Positions 38,020 through 48,337 are shown, counted from the first letter of the stretch. The stretch: DNA of 64,000 nucleotides from Cohaesibacter celericrescens (GCF_002866925.1 NZ_PKUQ01000050.1:85810-149809), one strand, 5' to 3'. Notes: generated from the letters alone by a model not told the origin. Numbers and translations are program-made.

Positions 38020-39159
38020 TCAGTCAAAATTTTGATAAAACTGCCCCTGCTCCAGCCCCACTTCAGGCCTTCGCCGTGTGAGCGCCAGCAAGAATCCCAT
38101 TCCCAGAGCAACAGACAGGAGCGACGACCCGCCATAAGAAATGAATGGCAGCGTCATACCCTTGGCAGGCATCAACTGCAAGTTAACAGCGATATTGATC
38201 ACGGCCTGTAGGCCAAACAGCAGTGCAAGGCCCGCAATCGCCAATCGTTTAAACAGATCTTGCGTCTTTAATGCCAGCATCAATGCCCTGATCACCACGA
38301 ACACATAGGCCCCCACGAGCAACAGGCAAACCAGAATACCGAATTCCTCTGCAAGCACCGCAAAAATGAAATCGGTGTGGGAATCAGGCAAAATACGCTT
38401 GACCATACCCTCGCCCGGCCCTGTGCCCAACCAGCCACCACGAATGATGGAATCCATTGCTGTGTCCACCTGAAACGTGTCACCAGTGGCTGGATCAAGG
38501 AACCGATTGATGCGGCCCGTAACGTGCGGAACAAACATGTAAGCCATTGTCAGTCCACCAACCCCGAGCCCCATCAGCAGGAATATCCAAAAAAGCGGCA
38601 TTCCCGCCATAAAAAACAGTCCAGCCCAAACCACACTGAGCAAAACAGTCTGGCCAATATCGGGCTGCGCAACCAACAGCGCAACCACAACCATGAACAA
38701 AACAATGGAAAACAGATTGCCCGGAATCTCTGGTCGACGATCATTCTCTGCAAACAACCAGGCAGACAGCACCACAAAAGCCGGCTTCAAAAACTCGGAA
38801 GGCTGTATCGAAAATCCGGCGAAACTAATCCAGCGCTGTGCCCCTTTGGCTGAAAAGCCCAAAACCAGCGTTAGAACCATTCCCAGCAAGGCACCCACGA
38901 ACACCACCAACGCAATGCGTCGGACCGTACGAGGGTTCAAAAAGGTGACACCGACCATCAAACCAAGCGCCATAGGCAAAAAAATCGCGTGCCTGATGAC
39001 AAAATGATAGGAATTCAAATTCAACCGTTCGGCCACGGCAGGGCTGGCCGCCATAGACAAAACAAGACCGGAGAACAGCATCAAGACCAGCGCCAGCAGC
39101 ATGGGCCGGTCGATGGTCCACCACCATTCGGTCAGAATATTCTTGCGCGTGCGCCGCAT
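38020..39159 (-). CDS. ftsW: Septal peptidoglycan polymerase FtsW
   Basis: FtsW is the SEDS-family glycosyltransferase that polymerises lipid II at the septum together with FtsI. The 379-residue protein has about ten membrane helices. Conserved features are QRWISFAGFSIQPSEFLKPAFV (about 120-142), VAQPDIGQTVLLSVVWAGLFFMAG, the large periplasmic loop with QVDTAMDSIIRGGWLGTGPGEG, and the final LQLMPAKGMTLPFISYGGSSLLSVALGMGFLLA. The start and the murD stop share one base (TAATG pattern), suggesting coupled translation. Confidence 0.96.
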   Translation of the reverse strand: MRRTRKNILTEWWWTIDRPMLLALVLMLFSGLVLSMAASPAVAERLNLNSYHFVIRHAIFLPMALGLMVGVTFLNPRTVRRIALVVFVGALLGMVLTLVLGFSAKGAQRWISFAGFSIQPSEFLKPAFVVLSAWLFAENDRRPEIPGNLFSIVLFMVVVALLVAQPDIGQTVLLSVVWAGLFFMAGMPLFWIFLLMGLGVGGLTMAYMFVPHVTGRINRFLDPATGDTFQVDTAMDSIIRGGWLGTGPGEGMVKRILPDSHTDFIFAVLAEEFGILVCLLLVGAYVFVVIRALMLALKTQDLFKRLAIAGLALLFGLQAVINIAVNLQLMPAKGMTLPFISYGGSSLLSVALGMGFLLALTRRRPEVGLEQGQFYQNFD

Positions 39160-40586
39160 TATAACCCCTCGTCAGACGAATGGCTTGGATCGATGGGTAC
39201 GGTTCCACTTTCCAGATAGGCATGCACCGCCTCGCGAAACTTATCACCACGGACCGTGAAATTGGGGAATTGATCGAAGGAAGCACAGGCTGGAGAGAGA
39301 AGAACAACACGCTCCTTTGCACCGGCTCCAGCCGCTTTACAGGCATCTATTGCCGCAGCGAGCGCCAAATCCATATGCGCACAAATGCTATAGGAAACGC
39401 CGTTCTTTTTGAGTGTTCTCGCAAATTCATCGGCAGCATCGCCAATCAGATAGGCGTGCTCAACGCGATCCAAAAGATCAACAAGCGTCTCAATACCCCC
39501 TTCTTTGGGCAATCCGCCTGCGATCCAATGCACAGACCGGAATGAGGCCAAGGCGCGGGCAGCGGCATCCGCATTGGTTGCTTTACTATCATTGATATAC
39601 AGCACACCATCGGCAGCCCCGACCTCTTCCATACGGTGCTCTAAACCACCAAAAGAGATAAGCCCGCGAGAGAGAGCAGCAGGCGGCAGATCAAACTGCC
39701 GCACCACCGCAATCGCCGCAGCAGCATTCTGCGCATTGTGAGTGCCACGAAGGGCGCGCGCCTGATCCAGATTGAACAGAAAATCGCCTTCCATGCTTTG
39801 CAAAACCCCATCAGGGGCAGCCACCATTGCACGGCTGTTGCCAAAGCCCGAAATTGTTACAATGGTCCGTCCCTTGAGGCGCAAATTTGATGCGACATTG
39901 GCAGACAACCGGTCATCCAGCGCAACAACGGCAAGGCCCGAAGACGAAACCATTCGGGCTTTAATTTTGGCATAACTCATCAAATCCCCATGCCGGTCCA
40001 AATGATCGGCGGAAATATTGAGCAACAGGCCAATGGACGGATCAATGCTAGGAGCCAGATCGATTTGGTAGGACGAGACTTCGATGACATAAATGCGGTC
40101 TGACGCAAGTGGCTCCAGAGCCAGAACGGGCGTCCCTATATTGCCACCCATCTGGACATCCATACCAGAATCTCTCAGCATATGAGAAATCAAGGCAGTG
40201 GTTGTGGATTTACCGTTGGTGCCCGTAATAGCAACAAACGGACAATCAATGCCGCTATGCCGCCGCTGACGACAGAAAAGCTCAACATCACCGATGATCT
40301 CAACCCCTGCCTGTTGCGCCAGTTTGACGCTCCAATGCGGCTCAGGGTGGGTCAGTGGTACACCGGGCGCCAGCACCAGCGCAGCAAAAGAAGACCAATC
40401 TGCTTCGCGCAGATCAACAATCTCAACACCTTCAATCAAAGCCGCTTTGGTACGGCTGGCTTCATTGTCATCATAAGCAACAACGCGCGCACCGCCCGCA
40501 GCAAGCGCTTCCAATGTCGCCAACCCGCTGCCGCCAAGTCCGAACACCGCAACTGTTTGGTCGTCAAAAATGGTAATCGGGATCAT
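39159..40586 (-). CDS. murD: UDP-N-acetylmuramoylalanine--D-glutamate ligase MurD
   Basis: MurD adds D-glutamate to UDP-MurNAc-L-Ala. The 475-residue ligase has an N-terminal Rossmann domain (VAVFGLGGSGLATLEALAAGG, about 12-32), the P-loop VAITGTNGKSTTTALISHML (about 118-137), EVSSYQIDLA, NISADHLDRHG and the C-terminal domain around LEHRMEEVG...YINDSKATNADAAARAL. Near the end, LLSPACASFDQFPNFTVRGDKF is a MurD hallmark. It lies 73 bases after mraY and overlaps ftsW by one base. Confidence 0.97.
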   Translation of the reverse strand: MIPITIFDDQTVAVFGLGGSGLATLEALAAGGARVVAYDDNEASRTKAALIEGVEIVDLREADWSSFAALVLAPGVPLTHPEPHWSVKLAQQAGVEIIGDVELFCRQRRHSGIDCPFVAITGTNGKSTTTALISHMLRDSGMDVQMGGNIGTPVLALEPLASDRIYVIEVSSYQIDLAPSIDPSIGLLLNISADHLDRHGDLMSYAKIKARMVSSSGLAVVALDDRLSANVASNLRLKGRTIVTISGFGNSRAMVAAPDGVLQSMEGDFLFNLDQARALRGTHNAQNAAAAIAVVRQFDLPPAALSRGLISFGGLEHRMEEVGAADGVLYINDSKATNADAAARALASFRSVHWIAGGLPKEGGIETLVDLLDRVEHAYLIGDAADEFARTLKKNGVSYSICAHMDLALAAAIDACKAAGAGAKERVVLLSPACASFDQFPNFTVRGDKFREAVHAYLESGTVPIDPSHSSDEGL

Positions 40587-40659
40587 TGTCTTCTCTCAGT
40601 CGCAGCCTGTCTAAACCCGAGCAGGCACGCCAGACGACCACCTACCCCATCACATTTTA

Positions 40660-41745
40660 TTAGCGCAATTTCAAAGTTGCCAGACCGATAAGAGCCAACA
40701 CAACCGCGATGATCCAAAAGCGGATCACCACCTGAGGCTCGGTCCATCCCTTATGTTCAAAATGGTGATGAATCGGTGCCATTCGGAACACACGCCGCCC
40801 AGTCAGTTTAAACGAGGCAACCTGAATGATGACTGAAACCGCCTCTAGAACAAACAAGCCACCCACAATCGCCAATACAAGCTCATGTTTGGTCGCCACA
40901 GAAATCGCGCCCAACATACCGCCCAGCGCCAAAGATCCGGTATCGCCCATAAATATCGCGGCCGGAGGAGCATTGAACCACAAAAAGCCCAAACCGGACC
41001 CGACCATAGCACCGCACAAAACCAACAGCTCACCGGTGCCCGGCACATAATGAATTTGCAAATATTCCGCGAAAATCTCGTTACCAGACAGATAGGCGAT
41101 AACACCAAATGTGGCGCTGGCGATCATAACCGGAACAATTGCCAAGCCATCAAGGCCATCAGTCAGATTGACCGCATTCCCCGCGCCGACAATAACGAAC
41201 AAGCCAAAAGGTACAAAAAACCAACCCAAATCCAAAAGCGTATCTTTAAAAAACGGGAATGTGACGGAGGTGGAGAAAGAAGTCTCTCCCAGTTTTGCCA
41301 CCGCAAAACACGCCAAACCGGCAATGACGGCCTCGATGGACAAGCGCAAGCGACCTGAAAACCCTCTATGAGAAGACCGCGAAACCTTGAGATAATCGTC
41401 ATAAAAACCGATAAGGCCAAACCCGACGGTCACCGCCAACACGATCCAGACATATGGATTAGACAGATTAGCCCACAGCAAGGTTGCCGAAATCAAGCCG
41501 GTCAGGATCATCAATCCCCCCATCGTGGGCGTGCCGGTTTTGGTTAGCAAATGGCTCTGAGGTCCATCCTCGCGAATAGGTTGCCCCTTTCCCTGCCGCG
41601 CACGCAGCGACCGGATAATGGCAGGTCCAAACAAAAAGCCCACCAACAATGCCGTGATAATCGCACCAGCCGTTCGAAAGGTAAGATATCGAAACACATT
41701 AAAAACAGAAAATTGATCTGAGAATTCAACGAGATACATCAGCAT
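40660..41745 (-). CDS. mraY: Phospho-MurNAc-pentapeptide transferase MraY
   Basis: MraY transfers phospho-MurNAc-pentapeptide to undecaprenyl phosphate, making lipid I. From the ATG at 41745 (AAAGG about 12 bases upstream; another ATG is two codons later) it has 361 residues and about ten membrane helices. The active-site sequences are present: [19 protein letters not shown] (about 63-81), [16 protein letters not shown] (the DD metal site), [14 protein letters not shown] (about 192-205), [22 protein letters not shown], and [12 protein letters not shown] near the C-terminus. Confidence 0.97.
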   Translation of the reverse strand: MLMYLVEFSDQFSVFNVFRYLTFRTAGAIITALLVGFLFGPAIIRSLRARQGKGQPIREDGPQSHLLTKTGTPTMGGLMILTGLISATLLWANLSNPYVWIVLAVTVGFGLIGFYDDYLKVSRSSHRGFSGRLRLSIEAVIAGLACFAVAKLGETSFSTSVTFPFFKDTLLDLGWFFVPFGLFVIVGAGNAVNLTDGLDGLAIVPVMIASATFGVIAYLSGNEIFAEYLQIHYVPGTGELLVLCGAMVGSGLGFLWFNAPPAAIFMGDTGSLALGGMLGAISVATKHELVLAIVGGLFVLEAVSVIIQVASFKLTGRRVFRMAPIHHHFEHKGWTEPQVVIRFWIIAVVLALIGLATLKLR

Positions 41746-41790
41746 CTGTTTGTCTGACCTTTCCAACGCGGCGCCAACAAAATGGCCCGC

Positions 41791-43194
41791 TTATCTTTTG
41801 CATTCACCCAGCAACGCAGCAACAATCGGTCCCATCCTCGACCCAAGCGATCCCTTTACCATTACCACATCTCCATCGCAGATATCGGCAACAAGAGGGG
41901 CAATAAGGTCCGCAGAGCTATTAGCATAGGTGGCGCGCATTGCGATAGGCACAATTTCCCACAAATGAGCCATCATCGGCCCACATAAATAAACCCGATC
42001 TAAACCAGTATTTTCCAAAGAGGTGACAAGCCCTTTATGCATTTCAATGCTATCGTCACCAAGCTCTAGCATATCGCCTAGTACGGCAATTTTACGGCCA
42101 CTCCCTTGAGACAAAGCCAGCGTTGCGAGAGCAGCAGAGACCGATGCTGGATTGGCATTATAACTCTCGTCAATCAGCTGAACGGTCCCCCCTTCAATCG
42201 CCAAACTGTGCCGCTCACCCCGCCCTTTACTCGCTCCGTGCCGGGCGAGCACCTCACAAGCTTTGGTAACATCGCCACCAGACAAAGACACAGCCCCCAG
42301 AACAGACAGGGCGTTCAGGGCCAGATGTTCACCCGGCGCGGCCACATGGCAACGCACGTGATTACCAAAAAGGGAAACGGACAGATCAGACCCATCCGCA
42401 GCCAGCGTCAAATCCAACAAACGAACATCGCAGTCTTGAGACCGACCAAAGCGATGAATAGCATCAATGCCCTGGGCTTTTGCAACCCCGCTAAGAAAAT
42501 CGCTAAATCTATTGTCACCATTGATCAGCACAGCGCCACCGGCCACAACACCTTCAAATATTTCGGCCTTTGCCGCTGCGATCTCGTCGATGCTATCAAA
42601 ATTGCCAATATGAGCCGCGACGATGGTGGTGATTACTGCCAAATGCGGTTTGACCATCGCAATCAGGTTTCGGATTTCGCCAGGGTGATTCATGCCGACT
42701 TCAATCACACCAAACTCAATTTCCTTTGGCATTCTTGCCAAAGTGAGTGGCACTCCCCAATGATTATTGAAGGAAGAAACCGCAGCATGAACAGAACCAC
42801 TTGGCGCCAAGGCAGCCCGTAAAGCATCTTTTGTGCTGGTTTTGCCCACACTGCCCGTAATAGCAATCACCCGCCCTGCGACCCTTGCTCTTGCCGCTTT
42901 GCCCAAGCGCTCCAGAGCGCTCAATACATCATCTACAAAAACAACGCGCTCGGCGATATCTAAAAATTCAGACCGTTGTGCATCGTCCAGAACCACAACA
43001 GAAGCACCGCTATCGAGCGCAGCCCGCGCAAACCCGTGACCGTCAAACCGGTCACCTTTGATGGCGAAAAAAGCATCCCCTTTAACAACCGTACGACTGT
43101 CAATCGATATGCTCATCACATCATCAATGGTCCCAGGTTGAAACGATGGAGACACAGCTGCAACAAAATCAGAAGCCGTCCACAATGGGGTCAT
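41791..43194 (-). CDS. murF: UDP-MurNAc-tripeptide--D-Ala-D-Ala ligase MurF
   Basis: MurF attaches the D-Ala-D-Ala made by Ddl, completing the soluble pentapeptide precursor. The 467-residue protein has the MurF N-terminal motif ISIDSRTVVKGDAFFAIKGDRFDGHGFA (about 29-56), P-loop IAITGSVGKTSTKDAL (about 109-124), SSFNNHWGVPLTLAR, EVGMNHPGEI, and the C-terminal LIDESYNANPASVSAAL. It overlaps murE by 4 bases at its start; mraY begins 45 bases after its stop. Confidence 0.97.
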   Translation of the reverse strand: MTPLWTASDFVAAVSPSFQPGTIDDVMSISIDSRTVVKGDAFFAIKGDRFDGHGFARAALDSGASVVVLDDAQRSEFLDIAERVVFVDDVLSALERLGKAARARVAGRVIAITGSVGKTSTKDALRAALAPSGSVHAAVSSFNNHWGVPLTLARMPKEIEFGVIEVGMNHPGEIRNLIAMVKPHLAVITTIVAAHIGNFDSIDEIAAAKAEIFEGVVAGGAVLINGDNRFSDFLSGVAKAQGIDAIHRFGRSQDCDVRLLDLTLAADGSDLSVSLFGNHVRCHVAAPGEHLALNALSVLGAVSLSGGDVTKACEVLARHGASKGRGERHSLAIEGGTVQLIDESYNANPASVSAALATLALSQGSGRKIAVLGDMLELGDDSIEMHKGLVTSLENTGLDRVYLCGPMMAHLWEIVPIAMRATYANSSADLIAPLVADICDGDVVMVKGSLGSRMGPIVAALLGECKR

Positions 43195-44687
43195 AGAGCC
43201 GCCCCTTTTTCGATCTCGGCCAATGCTTTGGCGATGGCTTCATGGTCAGAAAATGGCAGTATCTCGCCTTTGATTGTCTGCCCTGTTTCATGACCTTTTC
43301 CCGCAACGAGCAAAATGTCTCCTGATGTCATCATGTCCACACCAAGCGAAATAGCCTTTTGCCTTCCAGCCACCTCAACACCATTGGTAACCGTTTCCAT
43401 CACAGCGGCACGGATCAAAGCAGGATCTTCTGACCGAGGATTGTCGTCTGTGACAATCGAATAATCAGCAAAATTGTTACTTGCCTGCCCCATCAACGGC
43501 CGCTTGCCGGTATCACGATCTCCACCCGCGCCAAACACACATATCAACCGCCCTTTAACAAACGGCCGTAGCGCCTTAAGCGCCACCTCCAGCGAATCCG
43601 GTGTGTGCGAATAGTCAACATAGATGGCAGTATCAGCCCCAGACTGCCCCACCAGTTCCATGCGTCCGCGGGCACCCGTCAAACCACAGATAGCATCAAT
43701 AATGTCTTGTGGCTTCAGCCCGCCAGCATAAGCCATCAAACCGGCAACCAACGCGTTGGATACCTGAAACGACCCAACAAGCGGCACAAAACAGTCAATC
43801 TCGCCCCAAATCCCACCCAAATGCACGCGTTGATCAAAACCCTCAACATCAATCGAACGCACAATAAGATCGGCGTCCGAAGAACGGCCCACGGTAAGAC
43901 AGGTGAGGCGACGGGCCTTGGCAACTTTAAGAAAATGCGCACCACTGGGATCATCCAGATTGATAATCGCCGTGCCGCCATCACGGACGAGGCGGCTGAA
44001 AAGCTGACTTTTTGCAGCCCGATAGGCTTCAAACGTGCCGTGATAATCCAGATGATCACGGGTCAAATTGGTGAAGGCGCCAATATCGACGGACAAACAA
44101 TCAAGCCGCTTTTGCTCCAAACCATGGCTGGAAGCCTCAAGCGCCAAATGTGTGACACCCTCTGCAACCAACCCCTGCACACTCTGCATCAACCCGACAG
44201 GGTCCGGTGTGGTCAAACCACCATATCGGGTGCCCTTCGGGCCTTCGATGCCGATGGTGCCAATATTGGCTGCCGCAATGCCTTGGCTTGCCCAGATCTG
44301 CCGCAGAAAAGATGCAATCGATGTTTTGCCATTGGTGCCCGTCACAGCAGCCACTTGCTCAAGCGGGGCGGGGAAATAGGCTCCTGCCAAACGCGCCAAC
44401 GCCAAATGCGGGTCTTGAATGCGCAGGATCGGTTTGCCTCTGGCGTCAAAATCCGGAGGAAAATCGGACTGGTCGGAAACAACGACCAACACCGCACCGT
44501 TTTCCAGCGCTTGCGGTACAAATTGAGTCCCATCAACCTGAAGGCCCGGAATACCGACAAAAACAAAGCCGGCCTCAACAGACCGGCTGTCAGATGTGAC
44601 CCCGGCAACAACAGCCTCGCCGAGGTTCGCCAAGAGAAAGTCTTCAATGGGCTCGTCTAGAACACCTAACAATTCAGACAGTTTCAT
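43191..44687 (-). CDS. murE: UDP-MurNAc-L-Ala-D-Glu--meso-diaminopimelate ligase MurE
   Basis: MurE adds the third amino acid. The motif DDNPRSEDP (about residue 398) is the meso-diaminopimelate recognition sequence, so this organism should have DAP-type peptidoglycan. I start at the ATG at 44687 (498 residues, product beginning MKLSELLGVLDE), as in other MurE proteins; ten codons upstream are unconserved. The N-terminal DSRSVEAGFVFVGIPG, P-loop VAAVTGTNGKTSIASFLRQIW (about 100-120), NLTRDHLDYHG and VDYSHTPDSLEVAL are typical. It lies 48 bases after ftsI and overlaps murF by 4. Confidence 0.97.
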   Translation of the reverse strand: MKLSELLGVLDEPIEDFLLANLGEAVVAGVTSDSRSVEAGFVFVGIPGLQVDGTQFVPQALENGAVLVVVSDQSDFPPDFDARGKPILRIQDPHLALARLAGAYFPAPLEQVAAVTGTNGKTSIASFLRQIWASQGIAAANIGTIGIEGPKGTRYGGLTTPDPVGLMQSVQGLVAEGVTHLALEASSHGLEQKRLDCLSVDIGAFTNLTRDHLDYHGTFEAYRAAKSQLFSRLVRDGGTAIINLDDPSGAHFLKVAKARRLTCLTVGRSSDADLIVRSIDVEGFDQRVHLGGIWGEIDCFVPLVGSFQVSNALVAGLMAYAGGLKPQDIIDAICGLTGARGRMELVGQSGADTAIYVDYSHTPDSLEVALKALRPFVKGRLICVFGAGGDRDTGKRPLMGQASNNFADYSIVTDDNPRSEDPALIRAAVMETVTNGVEVAGRQKAISLGVDMMTSGDILLVAGKGHETGQTIKGEILPFSDHEAIAKALAEIEKGAAL

Positions 44688-44735
44688 CCACCAGCACTCC
44701 GGCTTGTTTGTTGTCACCTGATTTTGGCTACAGGT

Positions 44736-46463
44736 TTAAAAAGACGCAGCCACTGTTGGAACAAACTCTTGTTCATATCGGGGCATAACCCCCAAAATAG
44801 GACCGACACGTCGAATTATCGAGCCAACAGTCGGTGCCGCGTTCACACCAGCAGTTGCATAACCGTAGGTTTCCTTCAGTCCTTTTGGCTCATCCAGAAT
44901 AACCAACACAACATATTTGGGTTTATCCATGGGAAAAGCCGCCAAGAATGAGTTGCGCAACCGGTTGTGAGAATATTTGCCATTGACGACTTTTTCGGCG
45001 GTACCAGTTTTGCCACCCACAAAATATCCATCAACCCGGCTGCGCTTGCCAGATCCTTTTTCTGCATTCAATCGCAATAGATATCGCATCGCGGCGCTGG
45101 TTTCCGTGCTCACCAACCGTTCGGTTTCGCCCTTAATTGACGTTTTGTCCCGTTTCAGGAAAGTCGGGCCGATATACATGCCATCATTGACCAAGGCAGC
45201 AGCGGTAGCGGCCAATTGAATAGGCGCAACAGTCAACCCATGACCAAATGAAATGGTCATCGTCGACAAATCAGTCCATTTTTTCGGGAAGGATGGCGAC
45301 CGGCTTTCAGGCAACTCGGTCTGAAGCCGATCCAGCAAATGCGTTTTTCTCAAAAAGGCCTTGTGGTTTTCGCGCCCCACCTTTAATGCCATTTTGGCTG
45401 TACCGATGTTGGATGAATAAATAAAAATCTCGGGGACAGATAGAATTCGTTTTTTGGCATGAAAATCATTAATCGTCGCGCCCTTGACCCTGAGAGGCTG
45501 GCGGGCGTCAAAACTGTCGCTGATAGTCACTTGCCCGGAATCAAGAGCCATCGCCATGGTAATGGTTTTAAACACCGATCCCATTTCATAAACACCGGCT
45601 GTCATCCGGTTCAATCGGTCAGGCTTTTGCGCATTTTTCGGATCATTGGGATCATAATCGGGCAATGAGGCCATGCCAATCACTTCACCGGTCTCGACAT
45701 CTAACACGATACCGGCAGCAGCAATTGCTTTGAATTTTTTCATATTTTTGGAAAGTTCATCCCGCAGAGCATGTTGCACGCGAATGTCTACCGACAGCTG
45801 TACGGGCTCTTGATCACGCGAGCGTGCAAACCCGGTGTCGTGTAACACCGACAGGCCGGAATCATCGATATATTTTTCCATGCCGGCAATGCCCTGATTG
45901 TCGACATTGACCAATCCCAAAATATGCGACGCGGTATTTCCGGCAGGATAAAAGCGGCGGTTTTCATGCAGAAAACCCAAACCGGGAATGCCGGCTTCAT
46001 GCACCGCTTGCTGTTGGCGCGGTGTAACTTCCCTTTTAATCCAGGTAAAGCTGCCCTTGCCTGCCAAACGCTTACGCAACCAGGTTGATTTCAGGTCGGG
46101 AAAAACACCGGTCAGGGCATCAACGGCTTCATCAATATCAACGATCTTTTGAGGCTCGGCAAAAATCGAGGCCGTTCTGATATCAGTCGCCAGAATTTCT
46201 CCATTGCGATCAATGATATCCGGACGGGCAGCATCCATAGCGTCTTGCGCGCCGGATCGACTGCTCGCGACGGCTGGAGAAGCAAAACCCAACATAACCA
46301 GCCTTCCGGTCATGACTGCAAAGCAGCAAACAAAAACCAGAATAGAAAGCCGGATGCGACCGCAGGTCCCTTCTGACCGCACCTTATTGGCACCTTCAAA
46401 ATCAAATCTATGACGAAAGGTCGAACCCGTTACATTTTCATGGGATGTATCCATCATATCCAT
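44736..46463 (-). CDS. ftsI: Septal transpeptidase FtsI (PBP3)
   Basis: FtsI crosslinks septal peptidoglycan in complex with FtsW. The 575-residue protein has a cytoplasmic N-terminus, one membrane anchor (about 38-58), the pedestal domain and the transpeptidase domain. The three penicillin-binding motifs are visible: SVFK (in EMGSVFKTITMAM, catalytic serine), SSN (in IYSSNIGTAKMAL) and KTGT (in VGGKTGTAEK). Start is uncertain by two or three codons: GAGGG abuts the ATG at 46463, and the ATG at 46457 has a better spacing of six. ftsL ends four bases upstream. Confidence 0.96.
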   Translation of the reverse strand: MDMMDTSHENVTGSTFRHRFDFEGANKVRSEGTCGRIRLSILVFVCCFAVMTGRLVMLGFASPAVASSRSGAQDAMDAARPDIIDRNGEILATDIRTASIFAEPQKIVDIDEAVDALTGVFPDLKSTWLRKRLAGKGSFTWIKREVTPRQQQAVHEAGIPGLGFLHENRRFYPAGNTASHILGLVNVDNQGIAGMEKYIDDSGLSVLHDTGFARSRDQEPVQLSVDIRVQHALRDELSKNMKKFKAIAAAGIVLDVETGEVIGMASLPDYDPNDPKNAQKPDRLNRMTAGVYEMGSVFKTITMAMALDSGQVTISDSFDARQPLRVKGATINDFHAKKRILSVPEIFIYSSNIGTAKMALKVGRENHKAFLRKTHLLDRLQTELPESRSPSFPKKWTDLSTMTISFGHGLTVAPIQLAATAAALVNDGMYIGPTFLKRDKTSIKGETERLVSTETSAAMRYLLRLNAEKGSGKRSRVDGYFVGGKTGTAEKVVNGKYSHNRLRNSFLAAFPMDKPKYVVLVILDEPKGLKETYGYATAGVNAAPTVGSIIRRVGPILGVMPRYEQEFVPTVAASF

Positions 46464-46467
46464 CCCT

Positions 46468-46839
46468 CTATTCTACCCTTGCATGGACTGGCTGAGCATT
46501 TTTTAAAAATGCATCAAGTCCCTGTTTATCATCACCCGTCAAAGCAGGACCTTCAATCCGCTCAGGTAAATCGGCGGCACTTCCTATTTGATGCGGGTCG
46601 ACAGCCTTCAGGTGCAACTGGTCCGAGAAACGCTCAACCAATCTCTGCACCCGTTGCGGCCGATTGAGGTAGCTCCATTCGGCTTTGAGCAAAAGCAGTG
46701 CTTCATTCTCAGCAGAGATTTGCTTTTCCAATGTGGCGATTTTCTTCTCTTCTTCTTGGGCCTCATGCTTGACCTGATAGAGCCAGAAAGCCCCGATCAA
46801 AACCAAAAAGAAGAGAAGAAAGTTTGTGAGTCTGCTCAT
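46468..46839 (-). CDS. ftsL: Cell division protein FtsL
   Basis: FtsL is a small bitopic protein of the FtsQLB divisome complex. The 123-residue product has a short N-terminus, a membrane helix at about residues 6-22 (LTNFLLFFLVLIGAFWLY), then a leucine-zipper coiled coil (about 28-70, QEEEKKIATLEKQISAENEA) and the conserved WSYLNRPQRVQRLVERF. The last 50 residues are a non-conserved periplasmic tail. An AGGAGG ribosome binding site precedes the ATG, which overlaps the rsmH stop by 4 bases. Confidence 0.92.
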   Translation of the reverse strand: MSRLTNFLLFFLVLIGAFWLYQVKHEAQEEEKKIATLEKQISAENEALLLLKAEWSYLNRPQRVQRLVERFSDQLHLKAVDPHQIGSAADLPERIEGPALTGDDKQGLDAFLKNAQPVHARVE

Positions 46840-47870
46840 TTGTGGCCTCCTGAGCGGCTCTCCGCCAGCATTTTGGGCAACCCAAGCCCGCGCGCATCTA
46901 GATCGTGAGGAGCGGCCTCTGTGCGCACGCCAGCCCGCAACTTGGCTGATCGCGCACGCGGATTCCGCGCCAATTCTTCATCCCCAGGCCCAACACCGCC
47001 CTTGACCAGCATCGTAAAGCTGGGGGCAGCAAGGTCCTGTTCCGGCATATGACGAGAACCGCCGAAATGGGTCTTGGAGCGCTCGGCAAAAAAGCGCTTC
47101 ACAATACGGTCTTCAAGGGAGTGGAAAGCCACCACCACCAAACGCCCTCCCGGTTTGAGGCATTTTTCCGCAGCAACAAGCCCATCAACCAGCTCATCCA
47201 ACTCGCCGTTGACATAAATCCTCAAAGCCTGAAAAACCTTGGTCGCCGGATGTGTCTTTTTCTTGGGATTACGCCCAATGGTTTTTTCAATCAGATTGGC
47301 CAAATCAAGTGTGGTTTCAAAGGGCTTTTCCGCGCGCCGTGAGCCAATAGCACCAGCGATGCGCCGAGCCTGACTTTCTTCGCCCAATTGCCGAAAAATC
47401 TTTGCCAGCTCAAACTCGTCATGCTGGTTAACGATGTCGGCAGCAGTTGGACCGCTTTGTGACATCCTCATGTCCAACGGCCCGTCATGCATAAAGGAAA
47501 ACCCGCGCTCTGCTTCATCCAGCTGCATGGACGACACACCGATGTCCAGCACGACAGCATCAAGCGGCACATGCCCTGCCCCTTCGGCAAGGTCAGCCAA
47601 TTCACCAAAACAGCCCGCGACAAATTCGAGACGCCCGCCAAATTCCTCTTGCATCGCAGCGGCTCGTCCAGCGGCTTCCGGATCACGATCGACCCCGAGC
47701 ACACAGGCGCCAGCTTGCAAGATCGCAGAGGAATAACCTCCAAAACCAAAGGTGCCATCCAATATCCATTGGCCTTCTTTGGGATCAAGCGCATTTATAA
47801 CTTCCGACAACAGAACGGGAACATGACGATCGGAATCGGCCTCTTGCACGACTTGGGATGGTGGAATCAT
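46836..47870 (-). CDS. rsmH: 16S rRNA (cytosine-1402-N4)-methyltransferase RsmH (MraW)
   Basis: RsmH methylates N4 of C1402 in the ribosomal decoding centre. The 344-residue protein opens with HVPVLLSEVINALDPKEGQWILDGTFGFGGYSSAIL (shown in parts: HVPVLLSEV; DGTFGFGGYS as the SAM motif, about residues 38-47). Further hallmarks are DAVVLDIGVSSMQLDEAERGFSF, GPLDMRMSQSG, TKVFQALRIYVNGEL and VVVAFHSLEDRIVKRFF. It is coupled to mraZ and ftsL by 4-base overlaps on both sides. Confidence 0.97.
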   Translation of the reverse strand: MIPPSQVVQEADSDRHVPVLLSEVINALDPKEGQWILDGTFGFGGYSSAILQAGACVLGVDRDPEAAGRAAAMQEEFGGRLEFVAGCFGELADLAEGAGHVPLDAVVLDIGVSSMQLDEAERGFSFMHDGPLDMRMSQSGPTAADIVNQHDEFELAKIFRQLGEESQARRIAGAIGSRRAEKPFETTLDLANLIEKTIGRNPKKKTHPATKVFQALRIYVNGELDELVDGLVAAEKCLKPGGRLVVVAFHSLEDRIVKRFFAERSKTHFGGSRHMPEQDLAAPSFTMLVKGGVGPGDEELARNPRARSAKLRAGVRTEAAPHDLDARGLGLPKMLAESRSGGHK

Positions 47871-48337
47871 TGCCCTACCCCTTCGCGCTGTTTTTGTGCA
47901 GCTTTGGCTTTGCGCATAGCGCGCGCCCGTTCCGTCGCTTCCGCCTTGTAGGCTTCATAACGGTCCGGTTGCCAAATCTGGAATTTGAACCCCTGCCCGA
48001 CAAACACCACGGAATCCGTTATATCAGTATGCGCTTTGATGGTGTCACTCAGGACCACACGACCATCCTTATCAATTTTGAGCGTTTCACTTTCGCCAAG
48101 CAAAGCGGTCGCCAAGACTTCTCGTTCATCAGAGAAGGCTTCAAAGCTTTCTAGATGGGTGTCTATTTCACCGCGCAATCGCAAACCGCCAGCGTCAACC
48201 GCTTCCAAATCCAGAGACGGACTGCAGAACAGCATCTCCTGCCCTTCACGGGTGAGAATCTGCCGAAAAGGCGCAGGTATAGAAACCCGTCCCTTTGAAT
48301 CCAGCCGATTCACATATTTGGACACAAAGTCGCCCAT
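47867..48337 (-). CDS. mraZ: Transcriptional regulator MraZ
   Basis: MraZ is the DNA-binding regulator heading most dcw clusters. In E. coli it represses its own operon by binding TGGG repeats. I start at the ATG at 48337 (156 residues, beginning MGDFVSKYVNRLDSKGRVSI); seven upstream codons are unconserved. The two AbrB-like swapped-hairpin halves are seen as LDSKGRVSIPAPFR (about 12-25) and LKIDKDGRVVLSDTI (about 90-104), each with the conserved D-x-x-G-R core. It is the first gene of the cluster and overlaps rsmH by 4 bases. Its probable operator lies 120-175 bases upstream. Confidence 0.95.
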   Translation of the reverse strand: MGDFVSKYVNRLDSKGRVSIPAPFRQILTREGQEMLFCSPSLDLEAVDAGGLRLRGEIDTHLESFEAFSDEREVLATALLGESETLKIDKDGRVVLSDTIKAHTDITDSVVFVGQGFKFQIWQPDRYEAYKAEATERARAMRKAKAAQKQREGVGQ